NCBI RefSeq assembly: GCF_900540665.1
Contig: NZ_UQGV01000027.1
Coordinates: 1-23,102, forward strand
Direction of reading: 5' to 3'
Source: an uncultured Catenibacterium sp.
GTDB taxonomy: Bacteria > Bacillota_I > Bacilli_A > Erysipelotrichales > Coprobacillaceae
DNA: 23,102 nucleotides
Part shown: in pieces, positions 7,739 to 15,661 of the stretch
How the letters are laid out: every line of letters begins with the position of its first letter
Position numbering within the stretch: position 1 is the stretch's first letter
Translations under genes and position numbers: made by a program
Notes under the pieces: model-generated
Seen by the model: only the letters and a program-made list of their open reading frames with translations
What the model was told of the DNA's origin: nothing
The model's database searches: none

Positions 7739-8335
7739 ATGAATTTTAAAGAATATCTAAAAAAGTATAAAGAAAAGATGGGTGTGTCGAATGAGTATAT
7801 TGCAAGTCAGCTAGGTGTGAATCGTTCTACTGTGACTAGATGGTTAAAAGGAGATACAAAGGTTACTAATCCTGAAGTGATAGAGAAACTCTCATTTATA
7901 TTAGGTGTGGATGTAGAATCACTTATTAATAGTGAGGAACGTTTTGAAAAACCTGTACTAGGAGAAGTAAAAGCAGGTTATGATCTACTTATTGATGAGA
8001 ATTTTGAAGGCTATGAACAGGTCACACAGGATGATTATTATCGTGGTGATTTCTTTTTACGTGTTGTGGGAGATTCTATGTCAGGGGCACATATTCATAA
8101 TGGAGATTTATTATATGTAAAAAAATGTCAAGATGTACCAAGTGGAACGATTGCGGTTGTCTTAATAGGACATAGTGAAGTGACTGTAAAAAAGGTTATA
8201 AAAAAAGAAGGGTTACTGATTTTACAGCCAGCCAACCCTTCTGTAGATGCACGTTATTATTCTCAGGAAGAGGTAGAAAGTCTTCCTGTAGAAATTATTG
8301 GAAAAGCATTATATAGTCGTTCTGATTTAATATAA
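7739..8335 (+). CDS. LexA/HdiR-like XRE repressor with S24 autopeptidase domain
   Basis: The protein has 198 residues. An XRE helix-turn-helix is at about 15-45 (YIASQLGVNRSTVTRWLKG), followed by an S24 peptidase domain. All autocleavage features are present: Ala79-Gly80 scissile bond in VKAGYDL, nucleophile Ser113 in GDSM, and general base Lys151 in EVTVKK. Such repressors cleave themselves when RecA filaments form. The architecture matches HdiR-type regulators that control umuC-like genes in lactococci and streptococci rather than LexA itself, whose DNA-binding domain is a winged helix. The start is the ATG at 7739: the upstream GTG at 7730 lies inside the AGAGGTGG SD. It is divergent from the polymerase-yolD operon, and its 3' end overlaps that of the convergent tubulin-like gene by nine bases. 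Confidence 0.92.
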   Translation: MNFKEYLKKYKEKMGVSNEYIASQLGVNRSTVTRWLKGDTKVTNPEVIEKLSFILGVDVESLINSEERFEKPVLGEVKAGYDLLIDENFEGYEQVTQDDYYRGDFFLRVVGDSMSGAHIHNGDLLYVKKCQDVPSGTIAVVLIGHSEVTVKKVIKKEGLLILQPANPSVDARYYSQEEVESLPVEIIGKALYSRSDLI

Positions 8336-9064
8336 GAATTCTTCAATCATTAATGTACTCATACGCTTTTTTAAGTCATCGAGTTTATCATCATCACCTA
8401 GACAAAAAGAAATGTGTTTATATTCTTCAAATAATGTCTTTCTGCAAGTGATTTCTCTTTGTCCGATTGTTGTATGATAAAGATGTTCATGTGTTGTAAT
8501 GTTCATATTATGTTGTAATTCTTTTAAAGCTGCCTGACCATTGCGCTTCATCTGTTTATTCTTTTCATTTTGATCATCATTGCTTTGGGCATCAAACATA
8601 TAAGCACAAATACTATAGTTCTTATGATGACATTCCTTAAACAGATCATGAATCATATAAGTGAAATCAACGAAGATTCCTCCACCAGTACCACCAACAA
8701 TACCAGATGCAATTAATATATTAATATGATCTTCTCCAGCAATAGAGATCATCTTCTCAATAAGTGTCTTAAATTCACTTCTAATACCTTCATAGACCAA
8801 CTCATTTCTAAAGATCTGCTGTCCGAGTGTTCGATCACAATCTGTTCCACGAGGATCTAGGATAATGATTTCATCATCTGTCATATATGTATTCTTGATA
8901 TGAGATGTCATATCTACGATTCTCATTTCTACTCTATCTATATCATCATAATCATGTTTTATTTTACCTTTTAAGGAATCAATGACACCGCCACCAAGTC
9001 CTCCTAATCCTGCAATAATAATAGGATCTGCGAGATTCATGTTTCTACTAGATTGTAGCCCCAT
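8327..9064 (-). CDS. Short tubulin/FtsZ-like GTPase (Tubulin_2-like, N-terminal half only)
   Basis: The protein has 245 residues. The T1 phosphate-binding loop is GLGGLGGG at 19-26. A segment DPRGTDCDRTLG at 70-81 resembles the FtsZ T3 region, and the tubulin signature T4 loop is GIVGGTGGG at 121-129. A strand ending in AYMFD is followed by a long charged helix. This is closest to the Tubulin_2 (tubulin-like) group of bacterial proteins, most of which are far longer. The protein stops soon after the nucleotide-binding half; I find no T7 (NxDxxD) catalytic loop and no C-terminal activation domain. No frameshift is evident, and stop codon, promoter and SD look normal, so the short form seems genuine. 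GGAGGG lies seven bases from the ATG at 9064, whereas an upstream ATG at 9079 overlaps the SD. Function unknown. Confidence 0.85.
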   Translation of the reverse strand: MGLQSSRNMNLADPIIIAGLGGLGGGVIDSLKGKIKHDYDDIDRVEMRIVDMTSHIKNTYMTDDEIIILDPRGTDCDRTLGQQIFRNELVYEGIRSEFKTLIEKMISIAGEDHINILIASGIVGGTGGGIFVDFTYMIHDLFKECHHKNYSICAYMFDAQSNDDQNEKNKQMKRNGQAALKELQHNMNITTHEHLYHTTIGQREITCRKTLFEEYKHISFCLGDDDKLDDLKKRMSTLMIEEFLY

Positions 9065-9108
9065 AAAGTTACCCTCCATTTCTTACCACAAATAATTTAG
9101 CCTTCACT

Positions 9109-9136
9109 ATTCTAACATATTTTATACACATTACAA
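9109..9136 (-). promoter_or_regulatory. Probable promoter of tubulin-like gene
   Basis: On the minus strand TTGTAA (9131-9136), a 16-base spacer and TAGAAT (9109-9114) lie about 45 bases upstream of the ATG at 9064. The same TTGTAA-N16 arrangement precedes the next small gene upstream. Confidence 0.6.
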
Positions 9137-9147
9137 TAAAAATCAAA

Positions 9148-9184
9148 GGAAGCTGTAAAGCCCGCCTAGGACCTTACAGCTTCC
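9148..9184. terminator. Terminator of small gene 9174-9338
   Basis: GGAAGCTGTAA (9148-9158) and TTACAGCTTCC (9174-9184) form a perfect 11-bp stem with a 15-base loop containing CCTAGG. The plus strand continues CTTTTTTC and the minus strand TTTGATTTTT, so it could act in both directions. The stop codon of the small gene (TAA, 9174-9176) is in the stem. Confidence 0.8.
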
Positions 9185-9338
9185 CTTTTTTCATATAATA
9201 AGATGCTTTGATTATAAGAACACGATCAGTATAGATATAACCATTTCTCATCATATGAGCATTGGAGAAATTCTTTTGGCAATTTTTATGCTGGTAAGCT
9301 TCCCCTTTATAACCAGCATTCTTTTTCTCTTGAGTCAT
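9174..9338 (-). CDS. Small basic hypothetical protein, 54 residues
   Basis: No family is recognised. The product is small, basic, rich in Lys, Tyr and Asn, with one Cys and no membrane segment (begins MTQEKKNAGYKGEAY, ends ASYYMKKGKL). Coding is supported by context: a promoter with perfect TATAAT upstream, a GAGGGG SD about eleven bases from the ATG, and a strong terminator whose stem contains the stop codon. A longer frame reaching 9422 would be translated across the promoter and is rejected. The SD spacing is long, so a structured RNA instead of a protein gene is possible. Confidence 0.5.
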   Translation of the reverse strand: MTQEKKNAGYKGEAYQHKNCQKNFSNAHMMRNGYIYTDRVLIIKASYYMKKGKL

Positions 9339-9372
9339 ATAATATGCTTCCCCTCTTTCAATGCCATATATT

Positions 9373-9400
9373 ATTATACAGTGATGATTATATATTACAA
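9373..9400 (-). promoter_or_regulatory. Promoter of small gene 9174-9338
   Basis: On the minus strand TTGTAA (9395-9400), a 16-base spacer and a perfect TATAAT (9373-9378) lie about 35 bases before the ATG at 9338. Confidence 0.6.
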
Positions 9401-9444
9401 TACATTTTCTTAACATATTCACATAATAATAACATAATATGAAA

Positions 9445-9469
9445 AAGAATAGGCTATTTACCTATTCTT
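9445..9469 (-). terminator. Terminator of DUF1292 gene
   Basis: AAGAATAGG (9445-9453) and CCTATTCTT (9461-9469) form a perfect 9-bp stem with a 7-base loop. The minus strand then continues in a T-run (TTTTTC). The TAG stop (9462-9464) is part of the stem. Confidence 0.85.
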
Positions 9470-9725
9470 CTACAAAGTTAAACTTGTCTTTGTTTCTTTC
9501 TTTGAATACTTCAAAGAGAATGTTTGTTTGATCAGGTGTGATACCGAGCAATCCGTCTACACCTTCTTCTTTAGTAGGTACGACTTCAAAGATAGAGACC
9601 TGTGTTGTAGATTCACTATGTGGTATGAGAACGACATAGGAACGCTCTTCATGAGTGAATTGATCAAGCATCTTGAATTCAACATCAGTACCTGATGCAT
9701 CTTTTAGTGTAATAATATTTTTCAT
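9462..9725 (-). CDS. DUF1292 family protein (UPF0473-like)
   Basis: An 87-residue acidic protein with the DUF1292 pattern: ITLKDASGTDVEFKMLDQF, a YVVLIP strand, an IFEVVP strand, and an acidic FNFVEE end. The family is widespread in Firmicutes and its function is unknown; in many genomes it sits near ruvX and alaS-related genes, which is not the case here. The ATG at 9725 has GAGG eight bases upstream, and the longer frame from a GTG at 9743 overlaps the likely transcript start. It has its own promoter after sbcC and its own terminator, so it is a single-gene unit. Confidence 0.85.
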   Translation of the reverse strand: MKNIITLKDASGTDVEFKMLDQFTHEERSYVVLIPHSESTTQVSIFEVVPTKEEGVDGLLGITPDQTNILFEVFKERNKDKFNFVEE

Positions 9726-9745
9726 TGTATTTACCTCGCGCACTC

Positions 9746-9775
9746 ATTATGCCATAAGTGTATATCATACGACAA
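9746..9775 (-). promoter_or_regulatory. Promoter of DUF1292 gene
   Basis: On the minus strand TTGTCG (9770-9775), an 18-base spacer and CATAAT (9746-9751) are seen; TGG before the -10 makes it an extended -10 element. It lies in the 38-56 bases between the sbcC stop and the DUF1292 start. Confidence 0.6.
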
Positions 9776-9781
9776 TCTTTT

Positions 9782-12700
9782 TTAACTGATCTGCCACTTC
9801 ACATGAGAACCATTGTCATCTTTTGAAACAACTAATTGGTCTTCTATTTCCTGTTTTAATTCTGATACATGGGAGATAATACCAATGAGTTTAGTGCCTT
9901 CTGACATTTCCATGAGTACTTTGACAGCTTCGTCTCTTGAATGATCGTCAAGAGAACCAAAACCTTCATCAATAAACATGATATCTAAATCAATACCTGC
10001 AGCACTTTCCTTAATTTCATCTGCCATACCTAAAGCTAAAGAGAGTGCAGCCATAAATGATTCTCCACCAGACAATGTATTGATTTCTCTTTCAGAGTCA
10101 GTCACAAAAGAATAAACCATTAAGTCTAAACCTTTATTCTTACCTTCTCCTGCTTGTTCAATATTCTTAAGATGAAGTTCATATTGACCTGCAGACATAT
10201 CATAGAAACGGTTGTTGGCTTCTATTAAGATACGTTCTAGGTATGTTCTTTGAACATATGTTTCTAAATCCATTCTAGAACCAGATACATTGCCTGAAAG
10301 CTGATTATATAAAGTAGTTAATTGGTGATTCTTATGAATCATTTCTTTTGCGTGAGAAACAATCTTATCTAGGCTCTTTAATGATTCATTGTTGTTTAAA
10401 TAAGTATGTTCTTCTTCTTTTACAGCTTCTAATTGATTTTGATATGTCTTTACTATATCTTGATACTCATTGTCTAGTACATCTAGTTCAGGAAGAGATT
10501 GTCCATTGATACGTTTCTCTATTGTTTCAATTTTAGAAGAGACACCTGCATGATTCTTAGAATAATCCATATAAGCTTGATTGAAACGCTTTACATCTTC
10601 TTTTTGATACTTAGAAGTAAGCTCCTGCCATGAATCACATTTGCATTCTTCTACTAAGCTTGTATAAGCCTTATTAGACTCATCCCTGCTTCTTTCTAAT
10701 TGAGGAAGAGATTCTTTATAGGATGTAATAAGTGTTTGACACTTATTATAAATATCTGTAGATACTTTTAATTTCCCTTTGAAATTCTTATAAGTTAGTT
10801 CTTCTTGTTGTTTCTTTTGATCAAGTAAACTCATTGCATTTTGTGCTTCTTCTAATGAAGCATAGCTTAACTGACTTTTTAATTGTGTCAATGTAGAATC
10901 AAGAGAAGCAAGCTTAACTTCATATTGATGAATAGCATCAGTCAGTGATTTTACATTCTCTTCATAATGGTTTAACTGTGTTTCAATTGTTTCTAGTTCT
11001 TTTGTGAGTATCTGATAACGACTCTTTCTCACATTGAGTTCTTCTACAAGACGACTCAAAGTTTGTTTCTCATTAAGAAGTGTTTCTTTAATAGAATTAA
11101 GAGTAGATTCACTAGAGAGTGTTTCACTTAGAATCTTTAAATCATTCTTGTGTTTCTCTTTTAATTCGTTTAAAGAATCATTTAAAGATGAGGCTTTTGC
11201 GCTTTCTGTTTCCAGTAAAACAAATGCCTTATCTTTTTCTTTTCTCATTTTTTCTAGTTCTTCTTTAGTGGCTACTTCTCCATCTTTTAAAGATGCAGGA
11301 AGTGGATGGTGGATAGAACCACATACAGGACATGGAGTACCAACTTCAAGTGTTCTTGCAAGTAAACCCGCCTGTGCATCTAGGAAGAACTTATTAGCTT
11401 CTTCATAGAGTCTATTCTTCTGATTATAAAAAGTACTTAATCTTGTATATTCGTTTTGTGTTGATACGAGATCTTTTTCTTTTTTAGAAATAGATTGAAA
11501 GTCTTTAACGAGGTTGTTGTAAGAATCAAGCTTAGTCTTGAATTCCTTATGTTTTGATTCTAGAATAACCTGTTCTTTTTCTACATCCTTGAGTGTTTCT
11601 AGTTCTTCTTCACCTTTTTCCTGTTTTAATAATAAAGATTCTTTGTTTTTATTGAGTAAAGTAAGCTGTTTAGTAGAATTATCAATAAATTTATTAATAT
11701 TAGATATACTATTTTCTATTTTGCTTAATTGTTTTCTATTTTCTAAATCTTTTGTCGCTTTATCATATTCTTGTGTATATAAACGAACTGATTGTTCGTA
11801 TTTTGTATCTACAGCTTTCTCTTCTTCTTTTAGATTTTCATACTGAATACGTAGTTCTGGCTCTCTTTTGCGTTCATTTTCTAGCTTGTTTTGCGTGTCT
11901 GTATATTGTTTTTGATCTTTTGTATAAGAGTTATATGCCTGCAAGATATTATAAGCATATTCAATCTTACTAGAGAGCTTATAGTTATTTTCTATCTCTT
12001 CTTTTTGATTATTTAAGTTAACGAGCTGCTGCTTTGCCTCTTTTAGAACTTGATAATCATTAAGAAGTTGTTTTGCTTGATCTAGATTTGTTTTCTTTTC
12101 CTCTTTTAATGCATTAGTCTTACTTAAGGCATCTTTATCCTTATTAAGAGTCTCTTCTAATACCTGACAATAAGATTCTAACTCATCTACTAATTCATTG
12201 AGATAAGAGATTTCCCCTCTTTTAATCGCTTCAATAAGGAAGACAAGGTTTTCATGTTCTTCACTTACATGAATATGCCCTACTTCACTCATACATCTTG
12301 TTTTGATATCACTAATACTCTTTTCTGTTTCTTTTCTTCTATTGTTGAGTTCTTCTACAATATCATTATAGATTTCTGTATGGAAAAGCTTTCTAAAGAT
12401 TTCTTTCTTCTCATTAGATGATTTACGCAATACATCCATGAATTCACCTTGTGCAATCATTGCGACCTGCATGAACTGTTCTTTAGTGAGATGAACGATA
12501 TCTACGATCTTCTTATTGGCTTCTTTTTGAGGATACTCAGACCCATCTGGCATCATTAATGCGATACTACCTGATTCCGCTTTTTCTTTTCTTAAACCTT
12601 TTTTAGCGCCTGCTTTATAGTATGTATAATGCTGGGGAATACGATGAATGGTATAGATTTTTTCATCATCACCATAGCCTTGTGAGAAGGTCAATTCTAC

Positions 12701-12937
12701 GTAAGGTTTAACGTCTAATGAGGCAAATTGGCTTTGTAAGAGTGTGCCTGTTTTCTTATTTAGAGTAGAACTGCTTTCTCCATATAATGCGAATACAATC
12801 GCATCAAAGATAGTAGTTTTACCTGCTCCTGTATCTCCAGTAATTAAGAATAGATTCTGATTTGGTTCTCTAAAGTCAATGACTGTTTTAGATGCATAAG
12901 AACCAAAGGCTTCCATTACGAGTTTAATAGGTTTCAT
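9782..12937 (-). CDS. sbcC: SbcC, exonuclease complex SMC-like ATPase subunit
   Basis: The protein has 1051 residues, normal for SbcC (Rad50 family). Walker A GDTGAGKT is at 34-41. Long coiled-coil arms surround a zinc hook CPVCG with Cys536 and Cys539 near the centre. At the C-terminus are the ABC signature LSGGES and Walker B IMFIDEGFGSLD. With SbcD it forms the Mre11-Rad50-like nuclease that cleaves DNA hairpins and protein-blocked ends. The ATG lies one base after the sbcD stop, with GGGG about six bases upstream inside sbcD, so the two subunits are translationally coupled. The gene is complete and shows no frameshift. Confidence 0.97.
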   Translation of the reverse strand: MKPIKLVMEAFGSYASKTVIDFREPNQNLFLITGDTGAGKTTIFDAIVFALYGESSSTLNKKTGTLLQSQFASLDVKPYVELTFSQGYGDDEKIYTIHRIPQHYTYYKAGAKKGLRKEKAESGSIALMMPDGSEYPQKEANKKIVDIVHLTKEQFMQVAMIAQGEFMDVLRKSSNEKKEIFRKLFHTEIYNDIVEELNNRRKETEKSISDIKTRCMSEVGHIHVSEEHENLVFLIEAIKRGEISYLNELVDELESYCQVLEETLNKDKDALSKTNALKEEKKTNLDQAKQLLNDYQVLKEAKQQLVNLNNQKEEIENNYKLSSKIEYAYNILQAYNSYTKDQKQYTDTQNKLENERKREPELRIQYENLKEEEKAVDTKYEQSVRLYTQEYDKATKDLENRKQLSKIENSISNINKFIDNSTKQLTLLNKNKESLLLKQEKGEEELETLKDVEKEQVILESKHKEFKTKLDSYNNLVKDFQSISKKEKDLVSTQNEYTRLSTFYNQKNRLYEEANKFFLDAQAGLLARTLEVGTPCPVCGSIHHPLPASLKDGEVATKEELEKMRKEKDKAFVLLETESAKASSLNDSLNELKEKHKNDLKILSETLSSESTLNSIKETLLNEKQTLSRLVEELNVRKSRYQILTKELETIETQLNHYEENVKSLTDAIHQYEVKLASLDSTLTQLKSQLSYASLEEAQNAMSLLDQKKQQEELTYKNFKGKLKVSTDIYNKCQTLITSYKESLPQLERSRDESNKAYTSLVEECKCDSWQELTSKYQKEDVKRFNQAYMDYSKNHAGVSSKIETIEKRINGQSLPELDVLDNEYQDIVKTYQNQLEAVKEEEHTYLNNNESLKSLDKIVSHAKEMIHKNHQLTTLYNQLSGNVSGSRMDLETYVQRTYLERILIEANNRFYDMSAGQYELHLKNIEQAGEGKNKGLDLMVYSFVTDSEREINTLSGGESFMAALSLALGMADEIKESAAGIDLDIMFIDEGFGSLDDHSRDEAVKVLMEMSEGTKLIGIISHVSELKQEIEDQLVVSKDDNGSHVKWQIS

Positions 12938-12938
12938 A

Positions 12939-14081
12939 CTATACCCCTTTCACATGGTTGATGATATCTTGTAATAAATCTTTTTCTTCTTCATCAACAC
13001 CATTTAAGAAATCAGTACATAAAGAGAATGGATCCATTTTAACATCCTTCTTTACAACTGCCTGATAGTTATTCTTTCTTATGTTTTCTCTTCTTATTTC
13101 AAGTAATCTAGGGAATGCATTTTTTAGTTTTTCCTGCATTTCAAAGATATTGAGATCCTGTTTATCAGTAAGTACAACTCTCACAAAATCATCACAGGAT
13201 TGATTTAATACATCTTTAAGTTCTCCTTCTATGATTCTTAGATCATGAAGTGGTTTTAAAGGAAGTACCTGTGTTTCTACAACACCCTTTTCTTTCATTT
13301 CTATTTCTATAATTCCTTTGTCCTGACCTGCTTCACTCATAGAATAAGGTAAAGGTGTACCACAATAGCGATAGACATCACTTCCTACTTTCATAGGCTT
13401 ATGGATATGTCCTAGAGCAGCATAATCAAATGGGAGTAATACTTCTCCACTGACTTCATCGATGTTGCCAGCAGTACGTATTTCAGAGTCAGTTCGTTCT
13501 ATATCTTCTGCTTTCTTATTAACTGGTAGATAGAACTGGTGAGAAATTAATACGTTTCTATCCTTTGTATTCATTTCTTCTCTTTCTATCAGTTTCTTAA
13601 TTGTTTCACTATAAGAGTAGTTTCTTCCATCGTTAGTACCAATAATGTTTTTAACCATGGAAGGTTTCACAAAAGGAAGAAGGTAAAAATGAACAGGTCC
13701 ATAATTATCATTTAAAGTAATTCTTTCAATATGATCTTCTTCTTTTTCAGGAGGGTTACCTACCATATAGAGGTTCTGTTTAAGTAGTACCTGTCTAAAA
13801 CAATCTATTCTAGGAGCACTATCATGATTACCAGAAATCATCATAATAGTAGATTGGGGTACTGCTTCCTTTAAAGATGTCACAAAAGAGTCAAATAGAC
13901 TCACTGCTTCAGCACTAGGAACTGCTTTATCATATATATCACCTGCAATCATAATAGCGTCAGGTTGTCTTTCTTTTGCGTATTGCACAATTCTTTTAAG
14001 TATATATTGTTGGTCTTCTGTTAAGTCTCTATTCATTAGCTTTAAGCCAATATGGAGATCAGATAAATGAAATAGTTTCAT
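12939..14081 (-). CDS. sbcD: SbcD, exonuclease complex nuclease subunit
   Basis: The protein has 380 residues, the usual SbcD (Mre11-type) length. The metallophosphoesterase motifs are present: LSDLHIG at the N-terminus, AGDIYDKAVP, SGNHDSAPR, and ALGHIHKP with the metal-binding His residues. It is the Mn-dependent nuclease partner of SbcC. The longest frame starts at 14126, but its extra 15 residues cover the leader after the -10 box; the ATG at 14081 has AAGGA nine bases upstream and gives the family N-terminus MKLFHLSDLHIG. It is the first gene of the sbcDC operon. Confidence 0.96.
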   Translation of the reverse strand: MKLFHLSDLHIGLKLMNRDLTEDQQYILKRIVQYAKERQPDAIMIAGDIYDKAVPSAEAVSLFDSFVTSLKEAVPQSTIMMISGNHDSAPRIDCFRQVLLKQNLYMVGNPPEKEEDHIERITLNDNYGPVHFYLLPFVKPSMVKNIIGTNDGRNYSYSETIKKLIEREEMNTKDRNVLISHQFYLPVNKKAEDIERTDSEIRTAGNIDEVSGEVLLPFDYAALGHIHKPMKVGSDVYRYCGTPLPYSMSEAGQDKGIIEIEMKEKGVVETQVLPLKPLHDLRIIEGELKDVLNQSCDDFVRVVLTDKQDLNIFEMQEKLKNAFPRLLEIRRENIRKNNYQAVVKKDVKMDPFSLCTDFLNGVDEEEKDLLQDIINHVKGV

Positions 14082-14114
14082 TATTATTTGTCCTTTCTGT
14101 GTCAAGATAAGTTT

Positions 14115-14144
14115 ATTATACACCATCTCTATATTCTATGTCTT
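14115..14144 (-). promoter_or_regulatory. Promoter of sbcDC operon
   Basis: On the minus strand AAGACA (14139-14144), an 18-base spacer and a perfect TATAAT (14115-14120) lie about 34 bases before the sbcD ATG at 14081. No SOS-box-like dyad is evident. Confidence 0.7.
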
Positions 14145-14220
14145 AAATTCATGCTTGATAATACCTTGAAATAGGTGTCATAGAAAAATAAATATAAAAT
14201 AGTTGAGTTATACAAAAAAT

Positions 14221-14250
14221 AAGACAATATACAACAATCAGTATTATAAT
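14221..14250 (+). promoter_or_regulatory. Promoter of 14286-15612 operon
   Basis: AAGACA (14221-14226), an 18-base spacer and TATAAT (14245-14250) stand about 35 bases before the ATG. It is divergent from the sbcDC promoter, with about 75 bp between the two -35 boxes; the -35 hexamers are the same sequence (AAGACA). Confidence 0.7.
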
Positions 14251-14285
14251 AGTACTAGAAAACAAATTGATTGGAGTTGTATAGT

Positions 14286-15245
14286 ATGTCTTATTTTGAT
14301 CAAAGAGAAGATTCTATGTTGTTGATGGATGAATCTCTTCTTAATTTATACGATGAACAGTTTGAATACAGTTCATTCAAATCTTTAATTTCTAAAAAAT
14401 ATGATCAATCTAATGTGTTTATGAATCATCTTTTTGATTCCATTGAACAGGATGATGATGATGTGAATTTAGTCGTTGATCTGTCAGATGAATTGAAAGA
14501 AAAATACAAAAAGGGATTACTTAGATTCGATAAAGATAAGAATGGCAACATGTATGCGCAGTTACGAGATGAAAAGAATCATTACGGTAAGAAATTAAAC
14601 ATCAAAGAACAAGTGAACGAAAAGGATTTGATTATTGCATCACAGTTAAATGTCATCAAAGATGTATTAGATGATATTGTAGATACATTAGAAAATATTG
14701 AAGAGAACATCAGTCATATATTGATGGAGTTTCATAATGATAGAGTAGGATTATATTATAGTGGTTTATCTCTCTATCTAGAAGCATTGCAAGTCAATGA
14801 TGCATCTTTGAGAAAAGAACTAATAGCTCAATCATTGAAATCTCTCAATGATTCACAAGCTCAGATTATTCAGGAATTTAAATCTGATATAGCATTCTTA
14901 AGATCACCTCAATTCAATAAGATAAAAAGAAAGAAACACGATTGTCTTGTAGAGAAAATGCAGAACATTCATGTTTGTTTTCAGACAATTAATAGAATCA
15001 TCACCTTAAAAGCAATGATTTATTTTGATAATAATCAATTCAATTCTATGCTGATGGTGTGTAATGAATACCAGAGGTTCATAAAAGCTATCATAAAACC
15101 AAACGTGGGATTTTTGATTGAATGTGATCCAAGAGATGACAAACTCATAAATGGTACTTGGAGTAAAAGAGCGAATGCATTACTTGACTACAAAGAAATT
15201 CAAAACAGATTAAGAGCTATACAATACAAAACGGAGGGTAATTAG
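14286..15245 (+). CDS. Unknown helical protein, first gene of zinc-ribbon operon
   Basis: A 319-residue protein whose family I do not recognise. The first ~60 residues are acidic (EQDDDDVNLVVDLSDELKEK). A short stretch about LLRFDKDKNGNMYAQLRD follows, and the remainder is almost entirely helical with probable coiled coil (DVLDDIVDTLENIEENIS). There is no signal peptide, membrane segment or Walker motif. The frame can be opened at a TTG at 14271, but that is the SD itself (TTGGAG); the ATG at 14286 nine bases later is chosen. The stop is one base before the start of the zinc-ribbon gene, whose SD lies inside this gene, so the pair is co-expressed and probably functions together. A role in membrane or stress biology is only a guess. 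Confidence 0.85.
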   Translation: MSYFDQREDSMLLMDESLLNLYDEQFEYSSFKSLISKKYDQSNVFMNHLFDSIEQDDDDVNLVVDLSDELKEKYKKGLLRFDKDKNGNMYAQLRDEKNHYGKKLNIKEQVNEKDLIIASQLNVIKDVLDDIVDTLENIEENISHILMEFHNDRVGLYYSGLSLYLEALQVNDASLRKELIAQSLKSLNDSQAQIIQEFKSDIAFLRSPQFNKIKRKKHDCLVEKMQNIHVCFQTINRIITLKAMIYFDNNQFNSMLMVCNEYQRFIKAIIKPNVGFLIECDPRDDKLINGTWSKRANALLDYKEIQNRLRAIQYKTEGN

Positions 15246-15246
15246 T

Positions 15247-15612
15247 ATGGATTTGAGAAAAAAGGCTTGTCCTAATGAATGTTGTAAGACACACAGAAAA
15301 AAGAAATTTAATTCAAAGGTTAACTATTGTCCTGAGTGTGGTGAGAAATTAATCTATGTTTGTAAAGCACATGGCTGTTTTAAACCATTAGATGAAGCAG
15401 AACCAGAACATAGTTATTGTCATGGATGTCAGACAGATCGAGATGATAGAAAAGAAAAAGTAATTTATGTGGCGAAAAAAGGAGCTCAGGTTGTAGGTGT
15501 TGTAGCAGTACCAGCAATAACAGTATTAAAAAAAGAGGCACCAAAAATAGCTGAACAAGTGGCACAGAAGGCTGTGAATGTAGCAGCTGAAACGATAAAA
15601 AAGAAGTTATAG
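15247..15612 (+). CDS. Double zinc-ribbon protein with amphipathic C-terminal tail
   Basis: A 121-residue protein. Two Cys-rich modules are seen: CPNECC with CPECG (residues 8-32) and CKAHGC with CHGC (about 39-58), consistent with two zinc ribbons. After a charged linker (DRDDRKEK) comes a Val/Ala-rich segment, AQVVGVVAVPAITVL, then an amphipathic Ala/Lys helix (KIAEQVAQKAVNVAAETIKKKL in character). The tail could associate with membranes or pack against the helical partner encoded just upstream. GGAGGG lies eight bases before the ATG, and a strong terminator follows. No close family is recognised and the function is unknown. Confidence 0.85.
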   Translation: MDLRKKACPNECCKTHRKKKFNSKVNYCPECGEKLIYVCKAHGCFKPLDEAEPEHSYCHGCQTDRDDRKEKVIYVAKKGAQVVGVVAVPAITVLKKEAPKIAEQVAQKAVNVAAETIKKKL

Positions 15613-15619
15613 CATAAAT

Positions 15620-15651
15620 AAGAGGATATTCACTGCGGTGAGTATCCTCTT
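15620..15651 (+). terminator. Terminator of zinc-ribbon operon
   Basis: A 14-bp stem with one G-T pair (15620-15633 / 15638-15651) has a 4-base TGCG loop and is followed by TTGTT. It lies eight bases after the stop codon. Confidence 0.9.
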
Positions 15652-15661
15652 TTGTTAGCTA

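Noticed and set aside
7600..7740. Classical SOS (LexA/DinR) box
   Set aside because: No GAAC-N4-GTTC dyad is present; the repeated TTGCACC motif is different in sequence and length.
9339..9422. N-terminal extension of the 54-residue protein
   Set aside because: It overlaps the TATAAT promoter of the same gene; the extension has no SD of its own.
11034..11973. Plus-strand frames of 73-124 codons opposite sbcC
   Set aside because: Ser/Phe-rich antisense shadows of the sbcC coiled coil.
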